NCBI GenBank assembly: GCA_030429175.1
Contig: JAUIDD010000016.1
Location: forward strand, 1 to 51,116
Origin: Gammaproteobacteria bacterium
Lineage (GTDB): Bacteria; Pseudomonadota; Gammaproteobacteria; Coxiellales; Coxiellaceae
Direction of reading: 5' to 3'
Length of the DNA stretch: 51,116 nt
Shown here: positions 8,884 through 17,942 of the stretch, piece by piece
How positions within the stretch are numbered: the first letter of the stretch is position 1
How the letters are laid out: every line of letters starts with the position of its first letter
The notes under the pieces: model-generated
Told to the model about the DNA's origin: nothing
Database searches by the model: none
Seen by the model: the letters and a program-made list of their open reading frames with translations, nothing else
Position numbers and translations under genes: made by a program

Positions 8884-10140
8884 TTACATAGAAGTAATCA
8901 TTGCGTTACCAAACTCAGAACAAGATACTTCTTTTGCATCTGGCATCAAACGTGCAAAGTCATAGGTAACTGTTTTATTCGCAATTGCTGCACCCATAGC
9001 TTTAATGATGAGGTCAGCGGCTTCGACCCAACCCATATGACGTAACATCATTTCAGCAGATAGGATAAGTGAACCTGGGTTTACTTTATCTTTGCCAGCA
9101 TATTTAGGTGCCGTACCGTGGGTTGCTTCAAACAATGCCACACGATCGCTTAAGTTTGCACCTGGCGCAATACCGATGCCACCCACTTCTGCAGCCAAAG
9201 CATCAGAAATATAATCACCGTTTAAATTCATCGTTGCGATCACATCGTAGTCACCAGGGCGTAATAAAATTTGCTGCAAAAACGCATCTGCAATCACATC
9301 TTTAATGACAATCTCTTTACCTGTTTTAGGATTTTTAAGTACCTGCCAAGGACCACCATCTAATTCTGTTGCGCCAAATTCTTTTACAGCTAATTCATAA
9401 CCCCAATTTTTAAAGGCGCCCTCAGTAAACTTCATAATATTACCTTTATGTACAATCGTTACTGAGTCACGATCATTATCAATCGCATATTGAATCGCAC
9501 GTCTCATTAAACGTGACGTACCTTCTTGAGAAACAGGCTTAATACCAATGCCACTACTTTCTGGAAAACGAATCTTAGTCACGCCCATTTCTTTTTGTAG
9601 GAACTCAATAATTTTTTTCGCATTTGCACCAAATGCTTCCCACTCAACCCCCGCATAAATATCTTCTGAGTTCTCACGGAAAATCACCATATTTACTTTT
9701 TCAGGGTGTTTAACTGGAGAAGGCACACCATCAAAATAACGCACCGGACGCAAACATACATATAAATCTAACTCTTGACGCAATGCCACGTTAAGTGAGC
9801 GAATACCGCCACCAACAGGCGTTGTCAACGGGCCTTTAATCGATACCACATATTCACGCACCGCATCTAACGTCTCTTTAGGTAACCATTCGTCTTTACC
9901 ATATACCTTTGTCGACTTCTCACCAGCATATACTTCCATCCATTCAATGTGCTTCTCACCGCCATAAGCCTTCTCAACAGCTGCATCAATCACATCTTTC
10001 ATCACCGGTGTAATATCCACACCAATACCATCACCTTCGATAAAAGGTACAATTGGATTATTCGGTACATTTAAGGAGAGATCGTTATTTACGCTGATTT
10101 TAGCGCCTGCTGCTGGTACTTGGATATGTTGATAGCTCAT
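8884..10140 (-). CDS. icd: NADP-dependent isocitrate dehydrogenase
   Basis: Oxidative decarboxylation of isocitrate to 2-oxoglutarate in the TCA cycle, producing NADPH. 418 aa (E. coli 416). The substrate loop [20 protein letters not shown] carries the regulatory serine and the arginines that bind isocitrate; [35 protein letters not shown] and the C-terminal [19 protein letters not shown] with [16 protein letters not shown] are diagnostic. The start is fixed by SD AGGAGC upstream of [12 protein letters not shown]. queA ends 41 nt upstream on the same strand. Its product feeds the glutamate/2-oxoglutarate node also used by the NAD-GDH at 21-26 kb. Confidence 0.98.
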   Translation of the reverse strand: MSYQHIQVPAAGAKISVNNDLSLNVPNNPIVPFIEGDGIGVDITPVMKDVIDAAVEKAYGGEKHIEWMEVYAGEKSTKVYGKDEWLPKETLDAVREYVVSIKGPLTTPVGGGIRSLNVALRQELDLYVCLRPVRYFDGVPSPVKHPEKVNMVIFRENSEDIYAGVEWEAFGANAKKIIEFLQKEMGVTKIRFPESSGIGIKPVSQEGTSRLMRRAIQYAIDNDRDSVTIVHKGNIMKFTEGAFKNWGYELAVKEFGATELDGGPWQVLKNPKTGKEIVIKDVIADAFLQQILLRPGDYDVIATMNLNGDYISDALAAEVGGIGIAPGANLSDRVALFEATHGTAPKYAGKDKVNPGSLILSAEMMLRHMGWVEAADLIIKAMGAAIANKTVTYDFARLMPDAKEVSCSEFGNAMITSM

Positions 10141-10181
10141 GGTTGCTCCTAGATCACTATAGTTAGTTCAGATGGAAGGCA

Positions 10182-11207
10182 TCATAGCAAAATTAACATC
10201 GCATCACCATAACTAAAGAAACGGTACTGCGCGTCTACTGCTGTTTGATACGCTTTAAGAATAAAATCATAGCCAGCGAAGGCTGCCACCAGCATCAACA
10301 AAGTAGATTTAGGTAAATGAAAGTTTGTTAGCAATGCATCGACGCATTTAAATTCAAATCCCGGGTAGATAAAAATCTCGGTATCACCTTTAAAAGGCTT
10401 GAGTGTACCAGTTAACGCGGCAGATTCTAATGCACGCATTACCGTAGTACCTACAGCAATAATGCGCCCACCACGTATTTTACAGGCATGAATCGCATCA
10501 GCAGTCTGTTGTGATACATCGATCCATTCGCTATGCATGTGATGCTGTGTCACATCATTAACGCGTACCGGCTGAAAAGTCCCCGCACCAACATGTAAAG
10601 TAACTTCGGTTACTTGTGTGCCTTGATCACGTATGCGATTTAATAATACTTCATCAAAATGCAAACTCGCTGTCGGTGCCGCCACCGCACCTTTATGCTG
10701 TGCGAATATTGTTTGGTAGCGCTCACGATCTTCAATTTCATCAGGACGTTCGATATAAGGGGGTAACGGCATATGCCCATGGCGTTCAAGCAATGCAAAT
10801 ACATCTTCACTACCCTCAAATTTCAAATGAAATAACTCACCTTTACGACCAACAACAGTCGCATTCAATTTTGATTCGAGAATAATTCGATTACCCGGTT
10901 TTGGACTTTTACTCGAGCGGATATGCGCGAGTGCTTCATGCGCATTCAGCACCCGTTCGATTAAGCACTCAAGCTTACCACCACTTTCCTTTTGGCCAAA
11001 CAAACGTGCGGGTATGACTTTGGTATTATTAATGACAAGCAGATCTTCGGGCCTAATAAAATCAATAATATCTTTAAACTGATGATGTGCTATCGTTTGC
11101 TGACCACTATTCAGCACCATTAAACGACTTGCAGTGCGTTCTTTTAAGGGGTGTTGTGCAATTAAAGATTGCGGTAATGCGTAATCATACGCGTCTGTTG
11201 AAAGCAT
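10182..11207 (-). CDS. queA: S-adenosylmethionine:tRNA ribosyltransferase-isomerase (QueA)
   Basis: Moves the ribosyl part of AdoMet onto 7-aminomethyl-7-deazaguanine in tRNA to make epoxyqueuosine. 341 aa (E. coli 356). Family motifs: [14 protein letters not shown] at the N-terminus, [44 protein letters not shown], and [20 protein letters not shown] near the C-terminus. tgt, its usual partner, is not in the window. It precedes icd with a 41-nt gap. Confidence 0.97.
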   Translation of the reverse strand: MLSTDAYDYALPQSLIAQHPLKERTASRLMVLNSGQQTIAHHQFKDIIDFIRPEDLLVINNTKVIPARLFGQKESGGKLECLIERVLNAHEALAHIRSSKSPKPGNRIILESKLNATVVGRKGELFHLKFEGSEDVFALLERHGHMPLPPYIERPDEIEDRERYQTIFAQHKGAVAAPTASLHFDEVLLNRIRDQGTQVTEVTLHVGAGTFQPVRVNDVTQHHMHSEWIDVSQQTADAIHACKIRGGRIIAVGTTVMRALESAALTGTLKPFKGDTEIFIYPGFEFKCVDALLTNFHLPKSTLLMLVAAFAGYDFILKAYQTAVDAQYRFFSYGDAMLILL

Positions 11208-11214
11208 ATGTAAC

Positions 11215-11337
11215 CTACTTTAGTAAATTCACACCAAACTTGCGACAGTCTTCCTTAAATGCCGACTTATCGATATTTAAAAACTTCTGCTCTTCTGTGA
11301 AAACGGACAAAATATCATAGCAACTGATCAAATACAA
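11215..11337 (-). CDS. Possible 40-aa ORF or gene remnant upstream of queA
   Basis: A frame open from 11367 to a TAG at 11215-11217 reads like a natural protein: the part after Thr-Thr-Val runs [20 protein letters not shown] and ends [10 protein letters not shown]. The only usable start is a TTG at 11337, with a poor SD. The stop lies 7 nt before the queA ATG, a typical operon spacing. It may be a true short gene with a TTG start or the 3' remnant of a longer gene. Family not recognised. Confidence 0.3.
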   Translation of the reverse strand: MYLISCYDILSVFTEEQKFLNIDKSAFKEDCRKFGVNLLK

Positions 11338-11406
11338 TACGGTAGTTTCTTCACACCCAAGATGACGCTATAATGCTTTGATTAACAAAATGATTAAGGA
11401 ACTCAC

Positions 11407-12087
11407 ATGCCTAAACTGATTCTTCTGCGCCATGGCCAATCTGCCTGGAATAAAGCAAATAAATTTACCGGTTGGGTGGATGTACCACTGTCCGAAAAGG
11501 GCGTTGAGGAAGCCAATAAAGCCGGCGAAACGATTGCCGAAATACCCATCGATGTTGTCTATACCTCGCTATTGTTGCGCGCTCAAATGACTGCTGTGCT
11601 CGCACTTAACAAACACAATAGCGAAAAACTACCAGTGCTGTTACATGAAAAAGGCAGCAAAATGCACGACTGGTCGAAAATCTATTCAGAGCAAACACTA
11701 GAAGAGACCTTGCCAGTACATCTTGATTGGCGCTTGAATGAGCGTTACTACGGCGAGCTTCAAGGTGCTGACAAACAGGAAACACGCGAAAAATATGGCG
11801 ATGAACAAGTTAAAATCTGGCGCCGTAGTTTTGATGTGCCGCCCCCAGGCGGCGAAAGCTTAGCGATGACAGCTGAACGCACCCTGCCCTGTCTTTATGA
11901 TCGTATTTACCCAGCGCTCAAAGCCGGTAACACCGTATTGATTTCAGCACATGGTAATTCACTACGCTCGATTGTGATGGCAATTGAAAACCTTTCCAAA
12001 GAAGCGGTACTCAATCTCGAAATTGCCACAGGTGAGCCCATTATCTACGAATATGCTAATGAAAAATTTAAGAAGCTTACTGCATGA
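11407..12087 (+). CDS. gpmA: 2,3-bisphosphoglycerate-dependent phosphoglycerate mutase
   Basis: Interconverts 3- and 2-phosphoglycerate in glycolysis and gluconeogenesis. The N-terminal LLRHGQSAWN carries the phosphohistidine; DWRLNERYYGELQG and the second histidine motif ISAHGNSLRSIV complete the active site. PPPGGESLAMTAERTLPC is also family-typical. 226 aa, slightly shorter than the E. coli enzyme (250). SD AAGGAAC lies before the ATG, and a TATAAT-like box sits about 40 nt upstream without a clear -35. The stop overlaps the start of the next gene (ATGA), so the two are translationally coupled. Confidence 0.96.
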   Translation: MPKLILLRHGQSAWNKANKFTGWVDVPLSEKGVEEANKAGETIAEIPIDVVYTSLLLRAQMTAVLALNKHNSEKLPVLLHEKGSKMHDWSKIYSEQTLEETLPVHLDWRLNERYYGELQGADKQETREKYGDEQVKIWRRSFDVPPPGGESLAMTAERTLPCLYDRIYPALKAGNTVLISAHGNSLRSIVMAIENLSKEAVLNLEIATGEPIIYEYANEKFKKLTA

Positions 12088-12944
12088 GTTTAAGAGGTAA
12101 AAAAGGCACGCAAATAGCACGCTTATGTTTGCAACAACTGCGCCAACATAAGCGGCTTTTTCTATTTCCATTTATAGGTAGCATTTGCAAATTTACCTTA
12201 TTTATCAGCGTAGTTTGGCCTTTTGTTTATCATCGCGAATATATTTTGCATACGCACGGTAGTAGTTTTGGTGGCATTGCGTCCCTGGTGCTTATTTTTA
12301 TGCTGTTATTATTTATGATTCACTTACTACTCTATTTCTTCAATGCCGCTGTGAGTGTTAACTTACTTTATTTTGTGCACCATAAACAAGAAAGTAGTAT
12401 TCGTTTTGGTATTGTTGAAGCGTTAGCACGCTACCCACGTATTTTTTTATGGGTAAGTTACGTTGGCACACTTGGTCTGTGTCTCAACATGATCCCCTCA
12501 AAAAACCAATCTAACTGGCTTAAAAAAATCCGCATACTACTGCAACACAACCAATGGCGCATAGCAACCTACTTAAGCCTCTTACTCGTTATCGATAAAG
12601 AAACAAATCCACATTTCGCCTTAAAAAAATCAGCTGAATTGATGCATGATACATGGGGTGAAAACTTGCGCCCCACTTTTAGCTTTAGTGCTAAATTTTT
12701 ATTCGCACGCATATTCGGCCTACTACCTCTAATACTCGGCATTATCTATGCAGGTGGTGATCATACGATTATTATGATTACAGGCAGCATTACTGTGCTA
12801 ATTTGGATCTTAATTTCAAGCCTGTTCCAAATGCTCAATAGCTGCTTGCAAGTGACTATGTATACATACGCACAACAAAAGATGATCACGCCCCCATTTA
12901 CCCAAAAATTGCTTGCGCATATTTTTAAAACTAGGTCTTTTTAG
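12084..12944 (+). CDS. Polytopic inner-membrane protein, DUF6159-like
   Basis: 286 aa with about five hydrophobic segments. The cytosolic N-terminus LCLQQLRQHKRLFLFPFIG resembles the start of DUF6159-type proteins. The first two membrane segments flank a short loop, a soluble middle follows (PSKNQSNWLKKIRILLQHNQ), and two segments lie near the C-terminus (LFARIFGLLPLILGIIYAGG, then IMITGSITVLIWILIS). It starts inside the gpmA stop codon by an ATGA overlap, so it is made with gpmA. No catalytic motif is visible and the function is unknown; the family link is from memory of motif style. Confidence 0.7.
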   Translation: MSLRGKKGTQIARLCLQQLRQHKRLFLFPFIGSICKFTLFISVVWPFVYHREYILHTHGSSFGGIASLVLIFMLLLFMIHLLLYFFNAAVSVNLLYFVHHKQESSIRFGIVEALARYPRIFLWVSYVGTLGLCLNMIPSKNQSNWLKKIRILLQHNQWRIATYLSLLLVIDKETNPHFALKKSAELMHDTWGENLRPTFSFSAKFLFARIFGLLPLILGIIYAGGDHTIIMITGSITVLIWILISSLFQMLNSCLQVTMYTYAQQKMITPPFTQKLLAHIFKTRSF

Positions 12945-12997
12945 AATTACGCGGCCAACTTTACATTTTAAAAGATAAAATATTATTCGCGTGAGTC

Positions 12998-13717
12998 TTA
13001 CAGCTCAATCCCAAGTTTCGCCGCAACTTCCTTATAGGACTCGATCACATTCCCCATATCTTTACGAAAGCGATCTTTATCGAGGACTATTTTTGTTTTA
13101 GCATCCCAGATGCGGCAAGAATCGGGGCTGATTTCATCACCGAGATAGACTTGACCATCACTACCGACACCAAACTCATATTTAGAATCGACTAAGATCA
13201 TACCCGCTTGTGCAAATAAAGCTTGTAAAACTTGGTTGATTTTAAGTGTATATGTTTTCATTTGATCCATTTGCACTTGAGTCGCCCAACCAAAGCTTAA
13301 CGCATGATTTTCGGTAACCAAGGGATCATGTAGCGCATCGTTTTTAAGAAAGAATTCAAATAAGGGGGGATCGAGCTCTTTACCTGCTTCAATACCCAGG
13401 CGTCGACATAGGCTACCGGCGGCAATATTACGAATAACACATTCGAGTGGTATCATTTTTAAACGTTTTACTACTACTTCATGTGACGATAAAAGCGATA
13501 CGAAATGCGTTGGCACACCTTCTGCCGCCAAATGCTGCATAATAAAGCTGCTAATACGATTGTTCACATTACCTTTGTCTGCAAGCTTAGCAAGTTTTTC
13601 CCCATCAAATGCTGAGGTATCATCACGAAAATCGGCGATCAGCAATTCTGGATCATTCGTTTCATATAAATCTTTGGCTTTACCTGAGTAGCGTTTTTGT
13701 TTTTTTTCTAGGTTCAT
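12998..13717 (-). CDS. purC: Phosphoribosylaminoimidazole-succinocarboxamide synthase (SAICAR synthetase)
   Basis: Joins aspartate to CAIR with ATP in purine synthesis. 239 aa, the usual bacterial length. Motifs: [20 protein letters not shown] (ATP loop), the substrate region [25 protein letters not shown] and [15 protein letters not shown]. It is the last gene of a dapA - bamC-like - purC unit, the classic gammaproteobacterial order. Its ATG overlaps the TGA of the bamC-like gene by four bases, showing translational coupling. Confidence 0.98.
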   Translation of the reverse strand: MNLEKKQKRYSGKAKDLYETNDPELLIADFRDDTSAFDGEKLAKLADKGNVNNRISSFIMQHLAAEGVPTHFVSLLSSHEVVVKRLKMIPLECVIRNIAAGSLCRRLGIEAGKELDPPLFEFFLKNDALHDPLVTENHALSFGWATQVQMDQMKTYTLKINQVLQALFAQAGMILVDSKYEFGVGSDGQVYLGDEISPDSCRIWDAKTKIVLDKDRFRKDMGNVIESYKEVAAKLGIEL

Positions 13718-13989
13718 TTTTTAGGCCTATTGACTTCATTATATTTTTTGATAAAAGTTGGATCCGGTGGCAATAATGATAAGGCTTCACTTGGATTACC
13801 GTTTGCTTTCCAGGGGATCGCATAATATTGCTCTGAAACGGGTGTATTGATACCACGCGGCACTGTAATCGGCGCTAATGCTTGTGCATTATCTTTATAA
13901 TACTTACTACCATACTTACCATGATATTTACCACAACCAACCAATGTGGTTGCCAATGCTGCTATTGTTATAATCGTTATGAAACGCAT
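13714..13989 (-). CDS. bamC: Short BamC-like (NlpB) lipoprotein, N-terminal region only
   Basis: 91-aa lipoprotein with lipobox LVGC (acylated Cys19). After the cysteine comes an unstructured-looking tail rich in Tyr, Lys and Pro, including [10 protein letters not shown] and a Leu-Leu-Pro-Pro stretch. In E. coli BamC (344 aa) the lipidated N-terminal tail, which carries a similar DYAIP stretch, binds BamD in the outer-membrane beta-barrel assembly complex; two globular domains follow. Those domains are absent here. The position between dapA and purC is exactly that of bamC. The identification combines synteny and the YAIP motif; the role in BAM is inferred. It overlaps dapA by 13 bp and purC by 4 bp. 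Confidence 0.65.
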   Translation of the reverse strand: MRFITIITIAALATTLVGCGKYHGKYGSKYYKDNAQALAPITVPRGINTPVSEQYYAIPWKANGNPSEALSLLPPDPTFIKKYNEVNRPKK

Positions 13990-14855
13990 ACTGTTTCCTC
14001 TTTATTAATTGCATCACCTAACACTTTTTCATGCTCTGATGATAACCAGGTTAGCGGCAAACGAATACCGCGTTGAATTTTATTCATCTTGTGCAATACC
14101 CATTTAACGGGAATCGGATTAGACTCGACTGACAGCGCTTGTATTAATGGCATCAGCTGTTGCTCTAATTGACGCGCACGCGCCCAGTCTTGATCGAGTG
14201 CGGCATGACACATCTCTGCAAACTTTTGTGGTACCACATTGGCAACCACTGAAATAATACCCCTGCCACCATGTTCAAATAATTCAATTGCATCTGCATC
14301 GTTACCACTAAGTAACGCCAAATTTGTCTCGCTCACAACCTTTTTAAAACGTGCCACGTCCGTAACTGTTTCTTTGAGGGCAACGATTTGCTCGTGTTCA
14401 CTCAAACGTACCACGGTTTCTGGTAATAAATCACATTGGGTGCGTGAGGGTACGTTATATAAAATCTGCGGTATCGGCACCGTTTTGGCTACCGCTGTGT
14501 AATGCGCATATAGGCCTTCTTGGGTTGGTTTATTGTAATAAGGTGTCACCAACAATGCAGCATCGGCTGCTAATTCCCACGCTTGCAAAGTCCGTGCAAT
14601 AGTCGTCTGGGTACAATTGGTACCCGTCCCAACGATCACAGGCTTTTTACCATCGACCACAGCCACTGCAAGCTTGATCAGGCGTTTGCGCTCATCGCTA
14701 CTAATCGTTGGCGCCTCACCAGTCGTACCAATAACCACAATACCATCTGTACCGTTGTCTAGTTGCCACTCAATAAGCTGCTCAAATGCGCGATAATCGA
14801 TCTGACCGTCTTTAGTCATCGGCGTTACTATCGCAACCATACTGCCCTGAAACAT
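13977..14855 (-). CDS. dapA: 4-hydroxy-tetrahydrodipicolinate synthase
   Basis: Condenses pyruvate with aspartate semialdehyde, the first committed step to lysine and meso-diaminopimelate. 292 aa, the length of E. coli DapA. The Schiff-base lysine lies in IVALKET; GTTGEAPT, YYNKPTQEGLYAHY (with the catalytic tyrosine region), YNVPSRT and LLSGND are family motifs. It heads the dapA-bamC-purC unit and is divergent from dinB. The C-terminus overlaps the bamC-like start. Confidence 0.98.
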   Translation of the reverse strand: MFQGSMVAIVTPMTKDGQIDYRAFEQLIEWQLDNGTDGIVVIGTTGEAPTISSDERKRLIKLAVAVVDGKKPVIVGTGTNCTQTTIARTLQAWELAADAALLVTPYYNKPTQEGLYAHYTAVAKTVPIPQILYNVPSRTQCDLLPETVVRLSEHEQIVALKETVTDVARFKKVVSETNLALLSGNDADAIELFEHGGRGIISVVANVVPQKFAEMCHAALDQDWARARQLEQQLMPLIQALSVESNPIPVKWVLHKMNKIQRGIRLPLTWLSSEHEKVLGDAINKEETVCVS

Positions 14856-14915
14856 TGCCTACTCCAATTTAAAGGAAGGTTGAGAATGTAGCAGAATAGC
14901 GATCTCATCGCAATC

Positions 14916-14968
14916 TTGCCTTTTAGTAGTAAAACCCGTTACAATGATGAGTACGTATAGAGTACGTA
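14916..14968 (+). promoter_or_regulatory. Probable dinB promoter with downstream 9-bp direct repeats
   Basis: TTGCCT (14916-14921), an 18-nt spacer and TACAAT (14940-14945) make a fair sigma70 promoter. GAGTACGTA occurs twice, at 14949-14957 and 14960-14968, an 11-bp period that puts both copies on one face of the helix. Each contains the palindrome TACGTA. They cover the expected transcription start, a typical place for a repressor. It does not match the CTGT-N8-ACAG LexA box. Confidence 0.4.
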
Positions 14969-14996
14969 ATTACCATCTTAAAGGAACCACACACCT

Positions 14997-16214
14997 ATGT
15001 ACTGGAAACGCGCCATAATCTTGGTCGACATGAACGCTTTTTTCGCCTCAGTTGAGCAACTCGATCACCCCGAGCTACGTGGCAAGCCAATTGCAGTGAC
15101 CAATGGCAAACAAGGCACCTGTATTATCACCGCCTCTTATGAAGCGCGCGCCTTTGGCATTAAAACTGGCATGCGCTTGCGGCTGGCACGTGAGCTATGT
15201 CCCAAGCTAATTATCTGCCCCTCACACCCCAAACGTTATGCTGAGGTGTCGAGTTTAATTATGCATACTCTCAATAACATCACCCCTGATATCGAAGTGT
15301 TTTCGATCGACGAAGCTTTTCTAGATGTCAGTGGCTGTCAGCGTCTTTGGGGGCATCCTGAACACATTGGGTTACGCACTAAAGAGCTGGTTAAAGCAGT
15401 TTCAGGATTATATTGTTCGGTTGGCGTTAGTGGTGATAAGACCACCGCAAAGTTTGCTGCCAAACAGCATAAACCCGATGGCTTTTGTATGATTACACCA
15501 GACGAAGCAACTTCACGACTTGCCAATGTCCCTGTAACAGAACTGTGTGGTATTGGGCCTGGTATCGCACGCTTTCTAGCAAAACATGGCGTACATGTTT
15601 GTGGTGACATGCAAAAGCTCCCTATTGGGGTGCTTGGCAAACGCTTTGGTAATCTCGGTCGGCGTATTTGGTATATGTGCCAAGGTAATGATCCCGATCC
15701 AGTACATACCCAAGCAACAGCGGTTAAGTCTCTCGGTCATGGTAAAGTGATGCCGCCGATGACTACCGATAAAAAAATCATCCTCACTTACCTGAAACAT
15801 ATGTGTGAAAAAGTTGCGATGCGCTTGCGTCGCCATCAACTAATGGCACGGTGGTTTTTTATTGGTTTTCGCCAACAGTCAGATCGTCAGTGGGTTGCCT
15901 GTAAATTACAAACTGTCACACCAACACATCATGGCCAAGATATTTTTACGCTTGGAAAAGCATTGCTTACGACACAATGGCATGGACAAGGCTTATGTCA
16001 ATTACAAGTAACTGCACTTGATCCACACCCACAACAATTGCAACAAGAATTATTCGACAACCCTACCATTAATAAAATTGACCAAACCATTGACCAAATT
16101 AATGCGCGCTTTGGTGACTTTAGCATCACCTCTGCCACCCTATTATCGCGCAGCGAAATGCATGATGTCATTGCACCCGCATGGCGACCAAATGGTGAGC
16201 GACGGAGTGTTTAA
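14997..16214 (+). CDS. dinB: Y-family DNA polymerase (DNA polymerase IV type)
   Basis: Translesion polymerase acting at stalled forks. 405 aa, longer than E. coli Pol IV (351). Catalytic motifs are intact: LVDMNAFFASVEQ near the start (metal ligand and steric-gate region) and FSIDEAFLDVS around residues 101-111. GVSGDKTTAKFAAKQHKPDG and the helix-hairpin-helix region VTELCGIGPGIARFLAKHGV follow. A QQELF near the C-terminus could be a clamp-binding motif. The long C-terminal tail (INARFGDFSITSATLL, then IAPAWRP) occurs in a subset of Y-family enzymes. Divergent from dapA. Confidence 0.93.
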   Translation: MYWKRAIILVDMNAFFASVEQLDHPELRGKPIAVTNGKQGTCIITASYEARAFGIKTGMRLRLARELCPKLIICPSHPKRYAEVSSLIMHTLNNITPDIEVFSIDEAFLDVSGCQRLWGHPEHIGLRTKELVKAVSGLYCSVGVSGDKTTAKFAAKQHKPDGFCMITPDEATSRLANVPVTELCGIGPGIARFLAKHGVHVCGDMQKLPIGVLGKRFGNLGRRIWYMCQGNDPDPVHTQATAVKSLGHGKVMPPMTTDKKIILTYLKHMCEKVAMRLRRHQLMARWFFIGFRQQSDRQWVACKLQTVTPTHHGQDIFTLGKALLTTQWHGQGLCQLQVTALDPHPQQLQQELFDNPTINKIDQTIDQINARFGDFSITSATLLSRSEMHDVIAPAWRPNGERRSV

Positions 16215-16301
16215 CAAATAATCACGTTAGCTAAGCAGAGGTAATATATGATAGGATAGCCGGCTGGCGCTGGAGCCGATAATGAAAACTTGGAGCAATT
16301 T

Positions 16302-16760
16302 ATGACAACAGCAACCTTAACCAGATCGATTTTAAATCACACATTCGATAGTACTGAAGGGGAAATTAGCCTAAGTGGCTACAAAGGACAAAAAATTGTG
16401 TTGTTTTTTTACCCCAAAGATAACACCTCCGGCTGCACACAGGAAGCAAAAGATTTTCGTGATCAACTTAAGCAGTTTAAAAAATTAGATGCAGTTATTA
16501 TTGGCGTATCACGCGACAGCATCAAATCACACCATAAATTTATCGACAACCATGAACTTAACTTTAACTTAATCAGTGATCCAGATGAAGTGCTATGCAA
16601 TGCCTTCGATGTGATGAAAGAAAAGAGCATGTATGGTCGCAAATATATGGGTATCGAGCGTAGCACTTTTATCTTGGATGAAAAAGGCAAGGTGATTAAC
16701 GAATGGCGCAAAGTCAAAGTGCCCGGCCATGTAGAAGAAGTGCTTAACACTTTAAAATAA
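16302..16760 (+). CDS. bcp: Bcp/PrxQ-type thiol peroxidase, apparently 1-Cys
   Basis: Cytosolic peroxiredoxin that reduces hydroperoxides. 152 aa. The ATG at 16302 is chosen because GGAG lies 6 nt upstream; a TTG at 16290 would overlap that SD. The peroxidatic cysteine is Cys45 in NTSGCTQEAKDF. Two departures from the E. coli pattern: the TPGC proline is Ser, and the resolving Cys50 of the EAC motif is Lys. No other cysteine lies near, so recycling must use another thiol. FFYPKD, GVSRDS and ERSTFILDEKGKV are family-typical. Confidence 0.92.
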   Translation: MTTATLTRSILNHTFDSTEGEISLSGYKGQKIVLFFYPKDNTSGCTQEAKDFRDQLKQFKKLDAVIIGVSRDSIKSHHKFIDNHELNFNLISDPDEVLCNAFDVMKEKSMYGRKYMGIERSTFILDEKGKVINEWRKVKVPGHVEEVLNTLK

Positions 16761-16787
16761 TCCCATCATCTTGTTAAAGGAATCGTT

Positions 16788-17942
16788 ATGATATTAGAGA
16801 TAACAGCGGTTTTAGGCCTGTTTGCGACATTAGTACTGGTCTATACACTGCTACAAAATTGGCTTAAAAACCAGGAACGCGATCAATATCAACGTCATCA
16901 AAAGTTTGACGAACACCAAATAAAAAGCCTCACTGTTATTCGCGAGACCTTACAACAAGGCATGGTTGAAGTACGTCAGCAAGTCACCGAAACAATTAAG
17001 CTCCAAAGTGACCAACTAGACAAAAGTTTTGATAAACTCAATCAGGAAGTGCGTGCACGCCTTAAAGAAATCAGTGGCGAAGTCGACAAACAGCTTACCA
17101 AAGGCTTTGAAAAAACTACTCAAACTTTTACCGATGTGATAAAACGCTTAACCATTATCGATGAAGCGCAGAAAAAAATCTCAGAATTATCTGGTAATGT
17201 TATCAGTTTAAAAGAAATCTTAGTCGATAAAAAATCACGTGGCGCCTTTGGTGAAGTGCAATTAAGTTCACTCATTCACAACATGATCCCAGAAACCCAC
17301 TTTTCCATGCAGCATACATTGTCGAATGGTAAGCGTCCAGATTGTTTTTTACTGCTACCACAACCTAGCGGCAATATCGCTATTGATGCTAAGTTCCCAC
17401 TCGAAACATTTCATAAATTAAATGAATCGGGTCTTTCGACAACAGATCGCCAACAGCTTGAGCAGCGTTTTCGTCTTGACATCAAACACCATATCAAAGA
17501 AATTTCAGAAAAATATATTATCGAAAACGAAACGGCCGATGGTGCGATTATGTTTTTACCAGCAGAATCGATCTTTGCCGAAATTCATGCACATTATCCA
17601 GACCTCGTTGATACTGCTTACAAATCACGTGTCTGGATCGTATCACCAACCACATTGATGGCAGTATTAACGACTGCTCGTGCCGTACTTAAAGATGAAG
17701 CAACGCGCAAACAAGTGCATATCATTCAAGAGCATTTATCACTTCTCGGCAAAGACTTCGAACGCTTTAGCAAACGTATGGATAATTTATCACGCCATAT
17801 TAATCAAGCGCATCAAGATGTCGAACAGGTACATCGCTCCTCACAAAAGATCAGCTCCCGCTTTGAAAAAATAGAACGTGTTGAACTCAATAATGATCCA
17901 CTCGAAACACAGCTGCTTGTTGGAGAGAATGATGAAAGCTAG
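16788..17942 (+). CDS. rmuC: DNA recombination protein RmuC
   Basis: 384 aa. An N-terminal membrane anchor (ILEITAVLGLFATLVLVYTL), then a long coiled coil (about residues 30-130), then the RmuC domain with the nuclease-like core SRGAFGEVQLSSLIHNMIPE, RPDCFLLLP, IAIDAKFPLE, GAIMFLPAESIFAEIHA and SPTTLMAVLTTARAVLKDEA. Known to limit inversions at short repeats; the exact activity is unsettled. The 3' end overlaps the start of the following MFS gene by 11 bp, so the two are co-transcribed. Confidence 0.95.
   Translation: MILEITAVLGLFATLVLVYTLLQNWLKNQERDQYQRHQKFDEHQIKSLTVIRETLQQGMVEVRQQVTETIKLQSDQLDKSFDKLNQEVRARLKEISGEVDKQLTKGFEKTTQTFTDVIKRLTIIDEAQKKISELSGNVISLKEILVDKKSRGAFGEVQLSSLIHNMIPETHFSMQHTLSNGKRPDCFLLLPQPSGNIAIDAKFPLETFHKLNESGLSTTDRQQLEQRFRLDIKHHIKEISEKYIIENETADGAIMFLPAESIFAEIHAHYPDLVDTAYKSRVWIVSPTTLMAVLTTARAVLKDEATRKQVHIIQEHLSLLGKDFERFSKRMDNLSRHINQAHQDVEQVHRSSQKISSRFEKIERVELNNDPLETQLLVGENDES

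Noticed and set aside
12945-12997. Possible terminator between the DUF6159-like gene and purC
   Set aside because: Only a 5-bp ACGCG/CGCGT pairing with a long loop and no T-run.
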